A stretch of 64,000 nt of DNA from JAHEGP01 sp963751595 (GTDB lineage: Bacteria; Pseudomonadota; Gammaproteobacteria; Pseudomonadales; JAHEGP01). Below are positions 25,835-33,910 of the stretch, piece after piece. The translations under genes were made by a program, and so were the position numbers. The notes below the pieces were generated by a model. It was given only the letters and a program-made list of their open reading frames with translations. It was not told the DNA's origin and ran no database searches. Each line of letters begins with the position of its first letter. Position 1 is the first letter of the stretch. The stretch is from assembly GCA_963751595.1 (NCBI GenBank), contig CAVVVC010000005.1:62001-126000 (forward strand). The letters are read 5' to 3'.

Positions 25835-27115
25835 TTAATCCGATAACACCCCGTTCTGGTACTTTATCAAGCGGTGAATATCGGTGCCCAGGGTTTGATG
25901 ATCCAGCGCTGAATTTTGCCTCAGCACATTGGATATCACCACCACCATGTAGCGTAGCTGTATGTCGCCAATCTGCTGCTCCACGATCGCCACGGAGTTC
26001 ATGTAATTCATCACGTTGCCATGGTAGGCCGTGCACTTGAAGCCCGCTTCCTGCTGGCACTTGTACAACGAGCCCGACTTGAAATAGACACCGGCGTCAC
26101 GCAGCTCCGGGGAAGACGCGTAACGGATCCGTCGATCGGTCATGTATAGCAAACGTTTCAACTGGCGACTGCTCCACGGGTCGACGAGCTCCCCCTTCTC
26201 CATTTTCAGCAATAGCTCCATCAAGGACCTGGCGGTCGCATAACTGGTGCCGCCACCGTTAACATTCAGCTTACCCTGGTGAGTGAAAAAGCTGCCCTGG
26301 CGAATCTGGTCCAGCGACAGGCCATTGCGTATAACCGGCTCCCAGAAAGTTCGCTGAAACAGCGCGGTCAGCTCCCTGGCGGGCGTGGTCGAAAAGAAAT
26401 CGCTGATCTCCGGTTCTGCAATCGGGTAGCCCTTGCCAAATTGTCGCAATAACATGGCATCGCGCATGACCATAGCCGCGGCTGAGTTCGAGCTGACCGA
26501 CAGCATCCAGTCGAGATACTCCCAGAGTGAACCCTGATCGCCAATCGCAATCTGGCGGCGGGCCAACTCTCTGGTGTCAACATCGAAAAAATGCACCGTG
26601 TGGTGATCTCTAACCGAGAAACTGTCTGCGGTGATAACCGTGTCGCGCAGCAGCCGCGTCCTGCGCTCTGTGTCATTGGGCCAGGCGTCGCTCAGTGCCT
26701 GGAAAAAGCCCAAAGCACCAATCAGCTTGCCGACACTGCCGACGTTCTGGCGGTAATCGCCGCGATACTCGGCGTAGCGCACATTCTCCGTGTCACTCAA
26801 ATCGAGCACCGCAATACCATAGCGGCTCGCATTTTCGCCGAGCATGGCGACAATCTGGGCGGTAAAAGCCGCATCCGGCGGCGGCAGCTCAATTTCCTCG
26901 CCCATCAGTCTCAGGTCGACCTGGTCAGTGGTTAGCAAGGCTCCAGGTAGCTGCCTCGGGCCCTTGATGACGCCCTCGTGCGCCAGTCGCGCGCCTTCCA
27001 GGCGGCGGATGCCGGTTTCTTCATAACCGTCCAGGGGATAGGCTTCGAGCATACCGGACAGGGAAACCAGGGCCAGGCCGGTTATTACCGTGATCAATCG
27101 CCGCGTTGCTTGCAT
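25835..27115 (-). CDS. Exported beta-lactamase-fold serine hydrolase
   Basis: A 426-residue exported protein (ITVITGLALVSLSGMLEA). It carries the S-x-x-K motif as SVGK in QNVGSVGKLIGALGFF (about 130), SSN in MLSVSSNSAAAMVMRD (about 205), and KSG in VYFKSGSLYKCQQEAGFKC (about 350), with two nearby Cys. It is larger than class A beta-lactamases and has inserted segments between SxxK and SSN. A role in peptidoglycan or ester hydrolysis is possible; the substrate is unknown. It lies 96 bases upstream of the nucleotide carrier in the same direction and is a distant relative of the product of 23451-24314, so the two flank the carrier. Confidence 0.8.
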   Translation of the reverse strand: MQATRRLITVITGLALVSLSGMLEAYPLDGYEETGIRRLEGARLAHEGVIKGPRQLPGALLTTDQVDLRLMGEEIELPPPDAAFTAQIVAMLGENASRYGIAVLDLSDTENVRYAEYRGDYRQNVGSVGKLIGALGFFQALSDAWPNDTERRTRLLRDTVITADSFSVRDHHTVHFFDVDTRELARRQIAIGDQGSLWEYLDWMLSVSSNSAAAMVMRDAMLLRQFGKGYPIAEPEISDFFSTTPARELTALFQRTFWEPVIRNGLSLDQIRQGSFFTHQGKLNVNGGGTSYATARSLMELLLKMEKGELVDPWSSRQLKRLLYMTDRRIRYASSPELRDAGVYFKSGSLYKCQQEAGFKCTAYHGNVMNYMNSVAIVEQQIGDIQLRYMVVVISNVLRQNSALDHQTLGTDIHRLIKYQNGVLSD

Positions 27116-27259
27116 CTGTGATGGTGTCCATTGTCTGTTTCAGGACCCGCCTCGTCCCATTCGAAGACCTGCTGAGGCTGGCGGCCAAGTATGCAGCAAC
27201 CAGCGAATGAAACCGGTTCTGCCCGGAGCTTACATGAGTGCTGCTGCAAGGCAGAGCCC

Positions 27260-27276
27260 CAGGGTAGCGCACCCTG
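27260..27276 (-). terminator. Short hairpin abutting the lipoprotein stop codon
   Basis: CAGGGT (27260-27265) and ACCCTG (27271-27276) pair around a 5-base loop directly after the stop of the small lipoprotein gene. No T-run follows, so it could attenuate rather than end transcription into the downstream serine hydrolase gene. Confidence 0.3.
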
Positions 27277-27672
27277 TCAGGGGCAGCTGGCGCTTCCGGT
27301 CTTTTTCTTGCGCGCCTCGCGCAGCTCGGCAACGAAGTCCTGTATCGACTTTTCGATTTCTGCGTCGCTTGACGAGTCGGCTTCCGGCATGGCTTTGTAG
27401 GCTTTCAGCGCCTCGGCAGCTTCGGCAGTACGCCCCGCATCACGCAGTATGCCAACCAGTTCCAACCCCGCGATATATTGACTGAGCCCGCCGCCCTCTT
27501 CTGCGGTTTTCAGGGCGTCGATTGCCGCGTCGGTCTGACAATTGACAGCCAGCTCAGATGCTGCCTTGACTGAACCGGTATCGCCCATCCAGCCGCAGGA
27601 TGTGACCAGTACAGTAGATGATAAGATTGTAGCGGCTACTCCGTGACTCCACGCGATCCTGCTTGCTTTCAT
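27277..27672 (-). CDS. Small lipoprotein with TPR-like helices
   Basis: A 131-residue predicted lipoprotein. ATILSSTVLVTSCGWMGD ends in a lipobox with Cys near residue 24. The mature part is helical and Ala/Leu-rich (AIDALKTAEEGGGLSQYIAG, AEAAEALKAYKAM), resembling tetratricopeptide repeats, and the tail is basic (REARKKKTG). The ATG at 27672 is chosen over a longer frame because it begins the signal peptide, with AGGA about 11 bases before it. It heads the run lipoprotein, serine hydrolase, nucleotide carrier. Function is unknown; a scaffold role is possible. Confidence 0.6.
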   Translation of the reverse strand: MKASRIAWSHGVAATILSSTVLVTSCGWMGDTGSVKAASELAVNCQTDAAIDALKTAEEGGGLSQYIAGLELVGILRDAGRTAEAAEALKAYKAMPEADSSSDAEIEKSIQDFVAELREARKKKTGSASCP

Positions 27673-27870
27673 AGTGATTGCATTCCTGTTGAGTGATGGC
27701 CCCGTTGGCGGATTACTGGCGGTTGATTGAGCGGCACATGGTAGCAAACTCAACGCTAAAAAATAGCTCGGCATTGGGATTACCCGACACCACGCCTTGG
27801 TCGTTCAGTTTGCTGGACGCTGAAGCATGCCTTTTTCTACCATCGTTTCGAGGTTGAGCAATCAAGTGCA

Positions 27871-27898
27871 TTGCCAAAAAAACGGGCCGTAGTATACG
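27871..27898 (+). promoter_or_regulatory. Putative sigma-70 promoter for the 27924 operon
   Basis: TTGCCA (27871-27876) and TATACG (27893-27898) are 16 bases apart, 26 bases before the first codon of the exported-protein operon. Transcription would begin near 27905. Confidence 0.5.
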
Positions 27899-27923
27899 AT
27901 GAACAAAAACCGAGGACACTGCT

Positions 27924-28580
27924 ATGAGAACGTACTTTATATTGCCGTGGACGATTGCTCTCGCTCTCTGGTCTGGATTCGTATTGGCAGACTCAAGCGA
28001 TGCGGCCTGCGAAGTCTATCCTCGGGGCGAGGATCATACCGATGTGCTGATTCCCTGCAGCTTCAGTCAGCGCCAGGGCTTTATTACCCTTGCCCGTGGC
28101 GATGGCGTTACCCACGAATTGTCACCGGTCGGAGATGCGCCGGGCAATTTCAAAGATCAGTTCGGCCACACTGTTATCCGCCAGAGTGGCCTCGGCGATC
28201 AGGGGCAGATTTTCCGTTTGCCGAATGAAAGCGTTTACGTGTATTGGGACACGAGCAGGCTGAATCCTGTGAACACAGCAAGTGGGTCGTCACCTTTCAC
28301 CACCAAGGACTACGACGCCACCACCAGACTGCGCTGCAAGGCGCCTGGAGATTCTGATTTTGGCCGCTGCCCGGCCGGCATCCTGCGCATGGAGGATGGC
28401 CAGGCATCTATCGTGGTGCAGAACCCACTCGGCGAACAGTTTACGATCAACTTCATGTCGGACTATGTCAATGCTTCCAATCGCGAGGTGAAGGCGCGCA
28501 TGGAGGGTGACACCTGGATTCTGGACTTCGCTGACGGCGAGGTCTGGGAAGTGCCGCTGGCTGCCATCGAGGGCGGATGA
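27924..28580 (+). CDS. Exported protein of unknown function
   Basis: A 218-residue protein with signal peptide LPWTIALALWSGFVLADS. The mature region is rich in beta-strand-forming residues and has four Cys (AACEVYP, IPCSF, LRCKAPG, GRCPAG), likely paired in the periplasm. No family is recognised. GAGGA lies about 10 bases upstream of the ATG. It is the first of three tightly spaced exported-protein genes; the META-domain gene begins 3 bases after its stop, so joint expression and a shared role are likely. Confidence 0.6.
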   Translation: MRTYFILPWTIALALWSGFVLADSSDAACEVYPRGEDHTDVLIPCSFSQRQGFITLARGDGVTHELSPVGDAPGNFKDQFGHTVIRQSGLGDQGQIFRLPNESVYVYWDTSRLNPVNTASGSSPFTTKDYDATTRLRCKAPGDSDFGRCPAGILRMEDGQASIVVQNPLGEQFTINFMSDYVNASNREVKARMEGDTWILDFADGEVWEVPLAAIEGG

Positions 28581-28583
28581 GCC

Positions 28584-29513
28584 ATGGCCTTGCGAACCAC
28601 GTTAGCGGCCTTCGGCCTATTGCTTGCTACGAGTCTTGCCTCCCTGGCCGTGGCCAGCGAACTGCAGGGTAGTGCCTGGCGGTTACTGAATATTACTTCG
28701 ATGGACGATTCGGTCCTGCGGCCCAATGATCCAAACCACTACACGCTGCGCTTTGACGCCGAGGGCCGGGTGGCGATAAAAGCCGACTGCAACAGCGCAA
28801 GCGGTAGCTGGTCTTCCAGCGCTGAGGGCCAATTGAAGTTTGGAGCGATCGCAGCAACCCGGGCGCGTTGTCAGCCAGAATCGCTGTCACAAAACTACCT
28901 TGCCCAATTTGATTGGGTGCGCAGCTATGTCATGCGGGACGGTCACTTGTTCCTGGCCACGATGGCGGATGGTTCGATTGTCGAATTCGAGCCCCTGCCA
29001 CCGGTCGCGGCCACCGCCTTCGGGGAGAACATCCACGCGGCGGATGCCCAGGAACTGCGAGCGCTGCTGGTTCCGCGACTACTGGACCAATATGCCATGG
29101 AGCAAGGTATCGAGGTGGAAGACGCGGAGCTCAAAGCCTGGCTGGAAGCGATGCGCCTTGGTATGGCAAAAGAAGGCCTGACGGCTGAAGAGGACCTGTC
29201 CCCCGAAGAGGTCCTGCAAGTTGACCGGATGCGAAGGCAGATGGGGTATGCCATGATCCGGCAGTGGAAAATCAACAGGTCGCTCTACCAGACCTACGGC
29301 GGGCGAATTATCTACCAGCAGCTGGGTCCGGAGCCCCTGGACGCCTACCGGCAGTATTTCGAGGAGCGGCAGACCGCGGGCGATTTCACGATCTTGAGTC
29401 CGGCCATGGTCGAAGGTTTTTGGGACTACTTTACCGACGAGTCGCGACACGATTTTATGCCACCGGGTACAGAGGACGAGGCCGGCGCGTTCAGCCAACC
29501 ACCCTGGCGGTGA
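28584..29513 (+). CDS. Exported META (HslJ-like) domain protein with helical C-terminal region
   Basis: A 309-residue exported protein (signal LLLATSLASLAVASELQ). Residues about 28-135 resemble a META/HslJ domain: GSAWRLLNIT, YTLRFDAEGRVAIKADCNSA (the conserved D/GCN turn) and LKFGAIAATRARC. The remaining 170 residues are helical and include RLLDQYAMEQGIEVEDAELK. This is reminiscent of the N-terminal chaperone segment of SurA-type proteins, followed by YQTYGGRIIYQQLGPEPLD. A chaperone-like role for this part is inference. It is the second gene of the three-gene operon, 20 bases before the next. Confidence 0.65.
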   Translation: MALRTTLAAFGLLLATSLASLAVASELQGSAWRLLNITSMDDSVLRPNDPNHYTLRFDAEGRVAIKADCNSASGSWSSSAEGQLKFGAIAATRARCQPESLSQNYLAQFDWVRSYVMRDGHLFLATMADGSIVEFEPLPPVAATAFGENIHAADAQELRALLVPRLLDQYAMEQGIEVEDAELKAWLEAMRLGMAKEGLTAEEDLSPEEVLQVDRMRRQMGYAMIRQWKINRSLYQTYGGRIIYQQLGPEPLDAYRQYFEERQTAGDFTILSPAMVEGFWDYFTDESRHDFMPPGTEDEAGAFSQPPWR

Positions 29514-29533
29514 CCTGCGACAGGAAGCGTTTC

Positions 29534-30274
29534 ATGAAACAATTATTGTATTCAACAGGCAAACCGAAAAGGTGGCGAAGGATGCCGGTTACATTAACCG
29601 CCGCACTATTTCTGAGTGCACCGCTGCCGGGCCTGGCTGGCAGCGAGCCTTTGCTGTCGATGGACTTTTCGGCGGAACCTGGCACCAAGACCTACCAGTG
29701 GCTGGAAAAGAACAGTTACGTGCTGAAACGCGACACCAGGGACGCGGACAAGATTGAGCTTTTTCATGCCCAGGGGGCGCTCCATTTCAGAGCCAAAAAG
29801 CCAGCCTTTGGCATGGTAATTCACGAAGCTGATGTGGTCGGCGCCAGGCGCATGCGGGTTCAATGGGGGGTTGCAGACTATCCCGACGGCGCATCCTATC
29901 AGGCAGGGGTCGACAATGAGGCCATCATGATTTACGTGTTTTTTGGTCAGGAGCGCCAACCCAGTGGCGAGCTTTTGGTGCCGGATAGCCCCTACTTTAT
30001 CGGTTTTTATTTGTGCAGGGCCGGTACCGATGAACTGGAGCAGCCCTACGTTGGGCATCACTTCAAAAAAACCGGTCGTTTCATTTGCCTGGATCATCCC
30101 CCCGAGGGAGAGATCGCGGTTGATGAGATTGATCTTGAGGCCGAGTTTCTCAACAGCTTTGATTTGGATCGTGTCCCCGATGTTTCAGGCATCAGCATCG
30201 AGATTGATACGACCGAAGCTGACAACGATGGCCATGCAGCGGCTTTTTTGCAGCGAATCGAGTTTCTTAATTAG
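29534..30274 (+). CDS. Exported protein of unknown function (DUF3047-like at best)
   Basis: A 246-residue protein with a basic N-terminus (KQLLYSTGKPKRWRR) and hydrophobic core PVTLTAALFLSAPLPGLAGS. The mature part has a jelly-roll flavour: LHFRAKKPAFGMVI, RMRVQWGVADYPDGASYQ, IMIYVFFGQ. It ends ISIEIDTTEADNDGHAAAF, where the DTTEADN stretch could bind a divalent ion. It loosely recalls DUF3047 proteins, but I do not claim that family. The ATG at 29534 has AGGAAG 6 bases upstream, and a much longer in-frame extension overlaps the previous gene. It is third in the exported-protein operon. Confidence 0.6.
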   Translation: MKQLLYSTGKPKRWRRMPVTLTAALFLSAPLPGLAGSEPLLSMDFSAEPGTKTYQWLEKNSYVLKRDTRDADKIELFHAQGALHFRAKKPAFGMVIHEADVVGARRMRVQWGVADYPDGASYQAGVDNEAIMIYVFFGQERQPSGELLVPDSPYFIGFYLCRAGTDELEQPYVGHHFKKTGRFICLDHPPEGEIAVDEIDLEAEFLNSFDLDRVPDVSGISIEIDTTEADNDGHAAAFLQRIEFLN

Positions 30275-30467
30275 AAAGATACGGTATATAGCATTCCGTT
30301 GTAGCAGCTATCCGGGTGGCGCTTGCCCGATCGACTCCGTTCCCGCGATGTCGGGGCAAGCCGGTGCACGAACACACTTACCATCAACGGTCACCAGAGC
30401 GTGCCAGCCCTTCAAAAGCCGGGAGTCAGCGAAGCCCGTTCTTTCAGCTGGCTGCACGAACCCGATC

Positions 30468-30496
30468 TTGACACCAGCTTGGTACCCTCTTCTCAT
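30468..30496 (+). promoter_or_regulatory. Possible promoter for the small membrane protein gene
   Basis: A consensus TTGACA (30468-30473) is followed after 17 bases by TCTCAT (30491-30496), four of six matches to the -10. It lies about 60 bases upstream of the ATG at 30558. The rest of the 280-base gap after 30274 shows nothing recognisable. Confidence 0.35.
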
Positions 30497-30557
30497 CGCC
30501 ATTTAAATGACCTGCATCAAGAAAGTCTATTGCGGTTTTAACTAATCTCGAAGGTGA

Positions 30558-30830
30558 ATGGTTTTGATTCGGCGGGAGTACCCCGTGTTTGCCAAAGATT
30601 TCGCGGCGTACCCAAGAGGGAATCGTTGGCAGCGACACGATACGCTTAAATGGGTTTTTATTGGCGTTGGAGTCGCGCTTCTGGGGTTCTTCCTCGAACA
30701 GGTTCTGGATTGGGGGGTTGGTGGCGACCCGGTAGTGCTGGCAATTTTCGCAGTCATAGGCTTGTCGATTGCCGGCGTGATCAATTCCTTCAATCACTTG
30801 AGCGGTCGATACGCGGCATCCACCGTCTGA
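30558..30830 (+). CDS. Small two-helix membrane protein, unknown function
   Basis: A 90-residue protein with a basic, soluble N-terminus and two hydrophobic segments: WVFIGVGVALLGFFLEQVL (about 32-50) and VVLAIFAVIGLSIAGVI (about 58-75). AAGGTGA directly precedes the ATG, so the ribosome-site spacing is short. A longer frame on the opposite strand covers the same bases but lacks membrane or domain logic. Family not recognised. Confidence 0.45.
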   Translation: MVLIRREYPVFAKDFAAYPRGNRWQRHDTLKWVFIGVGVALLGFFLEQVLDWGVGGDPVVLAIFAVIGLSIAGVINSFNHLSGRYAASTV

Positions 30831-31112
30831 TTGAGCAGGCTGATGCAGGCACAGCGGTCGAATTGACACGCTCAGTGAGATCAGGCCTGAACTGGTCGCC
30901 GCCAACTCTGGACAGGACGCTCGCATTTCATCGGCAGCAGTTCAAAAACTGGGGGGGATTCTTGCTACCTGATCAACCAGGTTTTCAGTCGGAAAAGTCA
31001 GATACAGGATCAATCTGCGGCCGATCTGCAACGTGCCACCCAGACACACATTGCATTTGCGATAAACCGGCGGATTTGCTGCAGCCGCCGACAGGGCCAG
31101 GAAACCAAGCCA

Positions 31113-31466
31113 ATGAAATGCAGTAATTGCCAACAAGATACCCTTGATGCGAGTGCAAAGCTGCCGCTACTGGTGGGGTTGCCATTTAGTTGCAGAAACT
31201 GTGGTGCCCGATACTTTACCGATCCGGGGGATATTGGCCCCCGCCACTTTACGATGCACGCTTTTGTAGGCGGCTTGATGTATGTGTTCACTGCTTGGAG
31301 TCCTTTTTTGGGCGCGGTATGGCCACTGGCGGGCGCAATCCCCGCGGCGCTGATCGTGCTCAATCGCCTTCCGGTATCGCTGTACAAGGGCGGCAAGCCC
31401 GGCACGCGAAAAGAGCGGGCCGACGCCCCAAACATGGCAACCTTGTCGCCCCTATTGATCTCATGA
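31113..31466 (+). CDS. Zinc-ribbon membrane protein, unknown function
   Basis: A 117-residue protein that begins MKCSNCQQDTLDASAK and continues FSCRNCGARYFTDPGD, giving two C-x2-C knuckles of a zinc ribbon in residues 3-30. Two hydrophobic segments follow (MHAFVGGLMYVFTAWSPFLG and GAVWPLAGAIPAALIVLNRL), then a basic tail. The topology suggests a cytoplasmic metal-binding head with two membrane helices. It lies just upstream of the Na+/H+ antiporter gene in the same direction. No function can be assigned. Confidence 0.55.
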   Translation: MKCSNCQQDTLDASAKLPLLVGLPFSCRNCGARYFTDPGDIGPRHFTMHAFVGGLMYVFTAWSPFLGAVWPLAGAIPAALIVLNRLPVSLYKGGKPGTRKERADAPNMATLSPLLIS

Positions 31467-31548
31467 TTTTGAATTTGCCGCGTCTTCTGCCGCTTGAAGA
31501 CGGTGATAGGATTGGCTGTCATCAGGGGGTATAGCCCCGGGAGTGCCC

Positions 31549-32781
31549 ATGTACCAAAATTACGCGATCCTCGCCGTCGTTGTCTTCGTTTACAGCACAC
31601 TGGCCCGGGGCATTGAACGCACACCGTTTGGCGGCGCGCTGATGTTCGTTACCCTTGGATTCATCCTCGGGCCAAGCGTCCTGGGCCTGGTGCAGATTGA
31701 TGTCGATAGACATGGCTTGCGAACCATCGCGGAGTTCACGTTGGCGCTGCTGCTTTTCACCGATGCGGCCAAGGCTGACCTGCGTTTGCTTGAGAGGAGT
31801 TACGACATTCCATGGCATATGCTTGTCATCGGCCTGCCGTTAACAATTTTAGTGGGGTTTATCTGTGCCGATTGGCTGCTGCCGGAGCTGGGCGCCTTTG
31901 AGATGGCGCTGCTGGCAACCATGTTGGCGCCGACAGATGCGGCTTTGGGCAAGGCGGTAATAAGCAACAAACGTGTTCCAGCGCGATTGCGCGAGTCGCT
32001 CAATGTAGAAAGCGGCCTCAATGACGGTGTCTGCGTGCCGATTCTGTTTCTCTTTTTGGCACTGGCTGTGGATGCCAACAGCAGTCACATTAGCACCAGA
32101 TTCGCACTGAGTCTTTTGGTCAAGGAAATTGGTATCGGCGTACTGGTGGGTGTCCTGCTGACCCTCGCCATGAGCTGGCTGTTGCGTCTCAGTGCCAGGC
32201 AGGGCTGGATTGGTGGTCATTGGCGACCGATTCACATGGTCGCCATGGCTCTCGCCTGCTTTTCCCTGGCACAAGCAGCCGGTGGCAGCGGCTTTATTGC
32301 CGCATTTGTCGGTGGCCTGTTGTTCGGCGCCCTGGTCACCCGGCACAAGGCGGACCTGCTGCGCGCGGCCGAGGGAACCGGAGAGACATTTTCACTGCTG
32401 ACCTGGGTGCTGTTTGGAGGTGGGGTTATCGGCACCTTCCTACCGCAGGTCACCTGGCCCATTCTACTCTATTCACTGCTGAGCCTGACCGTCATTCGTA
32501 TGCTACCGATCTTGCTGTCCCTGATTGGCAGCGGTTTGGATATGCCTGAAAAGCTCTTTCTTGGCTGGTTCGGCCCCCGCGGCCTGGCGAGCGTGGTATT
32601 TGTCATTATTGTTATCGATGCGCAGTTGCCCGGGGAGCAAACCCTGGTATTGACCGTAGTCTGTACCGTGACGCTCAGCGTTTTTTTTCACGGCTTGTCG
32701 TCCATCCCCCTCGCCAATTTATTGGCCGCTTACGAACAACGCCGGGGCCAGTCGCCCCAGGGCGATAGTGCTGATCGCTGA
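31549..32781 (+). CDS. CPA1-family Na+/H+ (cation:proton) antiporter
   Basis: A 410-residue inner-membrane protein with about 12 hydrophobic segments. Family features are LMFVTLGFILGPSVLGL near the start, MLAPTDAALGKAVISNKRVP, and LNVESGLNDGVCVPILFLFL, where the conserved Asp residues are those used for ion binding in NhaP/NhaA-type exchangers. GWFGPRGLASVVFVIIVI is typical of NhaP late helices. The protein ends soon after the last helix, so it lacks the regulatory cytoplasmic tail some members have. The ATG at 31549 has GGGAG close upstream. It would exchange Na+ or K+ for H+, useful in a marine setting. Confidence 0.87.
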   Translation: MYQNYAILAVVVFVYSTLARGIERTPFGGALMFVTLGFILGPSVLGLVQIDVDRHGLRTIAEFTLALLLFTDAAKADLRLLERSYDIPWHMLVIGLPLTILVGFICADWLLPELGAFEMALLATMLAPTDAALGKAVISNKRVPARLRESLNVESGLNDGVCVPILFLFLALAVDANSSHISTRFALSLLVKEIGIGVLVGVLLTLAMSWLLRLSARQGWIGGHWRPIHMVAMALACFSLAQAAGGSGFIAAFVGGLLFGALVTRHKADLLRAAEGTGETFSLLTWVLFGGGVIGTFLPQVTWPILLYSLLSLTVIRMLPILLSLIGSGLDMPEKLFLGWFGPRGLASVVFVIIVIDAQLPGEQTLVLTVVCTVTLSVFFHGLSSIPLANLLAAYEQRRGQSPQGDSADR

Positions 32782-33069
32782 AAATCTTTCGAGGGCAGGC
32801 CCGCCCGGGGTGGCGGCGGCAGGCGCCTCGAACACCGCCGATTGGCCGCTCGGCTGGTGCTGCCGATCATCAATCGACACGACGCCTGCCTCGGATAGAG
32901 CTATCATCGAGCGAGCGCTTTCAGGAAGGTCACCGATGCGACCAGGGAAGGAGGTTAATAGCCGATCCCATCGCTGGCGCAGCTTGACTGCGCCGATGCG
33001 CACTTGGGAGGGTGAATGCTGCTTTCCTGAGCAAACGGGAGCTGGCGAGCGTCGGCCCTCCCCGGGCTG

Positions 33070-33478
33070 TTATTCCTTGAGCCGTGGGCCAGGATCGAAA
33101 TTGAATCGGTAGATCCGCTCCGGCTCTTTTTCCCAGTCACCGGCTTCCCCCCAGCGTGCCAGAACGCCGTCGCTGAAATACAGCCAATAGGTTCGCTCTT
33201 GCGGAGCAAAAGTGGCAGCACCCATGCCAAGTGAGAGTACTGTTGCCGCCGATTTACCCGCGATTTCGGCGCTGCTGTCTTCGATCGGCAGGGCAAGCTG
33301 GTACTCCCAGTACCTCGATAATCTGATCGAACCGGTTGCGTATCGAGCCTCGCACGGAACGCGGTTCACCCATGACTGCCAGCACGGTTGCTTCGGACAT
33401 GCCAATGTACACCTGGCGTAAATTTGAGCTGGGTGCGGGAGGCGTGGCGTTGCACCCCGTGTACTGCCCTCCGCCCAT
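33070..33478 (-). pseudogene. Frameshifted BamE/SmpA-like gene
   Basis: Two minus-strand frames join into one protein. The upstream frame reads GCNATPPAPSSNLRQVYIGM, then SEATVLAVMGEPRSVRGSIR and FDQIIEV. The downstream frame continues WEYQLALPIEDSS...YWLYFSDGVLARWGEAGDWE to a stop at 33070. The change of frame falls near 33310, where removing one base restores EV-WEYQL, the strand pattern of the SmpA/OmlA (BamE) domain in which a small lipoprotein folds next to the outer membrane. No intact lipoprotein signal peptide precedes GCNA. It is either a decaying gene or a one-base sequence error. The 290 bases between the antiporter stop and 33070 show nothing clear. Confidence 0.5.
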
Positions 33479-33910
33479 TCCCGCTTTTGACCCAGTCGAT
33501 ACTCTGTTAGCTGCATTCTCCTGCCAACAAGACCGGTAAGGAGCCTGCGAATCAGCCAAACAGGCGCAACGGCGGCGACGCTCGTCTGGCGGGCAGCGGG
33601 AGCGAGGCTGGTCCTGTCGCTGCGATTCGACATCCAAGCCGGATTGCCTTTTTCGATAAGCAGAGGGCCCATGACACTTTAACCCGCTACGCTTTTGTCG
33701 ATTTTCGATCAAGGCCTTTTACCCACTACAAATAATGAAATCTGATAAACTGCGTTTCGTGGTCGGTTGCTGCCCCCTGTTCACCGCTTCTCTGGACATG
33801 CATCCCCTGCGCCCTATCGCAGAGTCATCGCCGATAAGGCCTGAATTTGCAGCTGATGCCGCCTGATGGATTCTGGTTTCGTCACTTGTCCCACTCATAG
33901 GATTACAGTC
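33479..33910. other. Intergenic region upstream of the RND operon
   Basis: About 430 bases between the frameshifted BamE-like gene and the efflux operon. No regulator gene (TetR, MarR or LysR) is found here or immediately upstream, so control of the pump is likely from elsewhere. An AT-rich stretch at 33715-33750 could hold the operon promoter, but no well-spaced -35/-10 pair stands out. Confidence 0.35.

Noticed and set aside
30444..30926. 160-codon minus-strand frame
   Set aside because: Overlaps the small two-helix membrane protein; its translation lacks membrane, motif or start-site support.
32719..33003. 94-codon minus-strand frame overlapping the antiporter end
   Set aside because: No ribosome site or family resemblance; partly antisense to a real gene.
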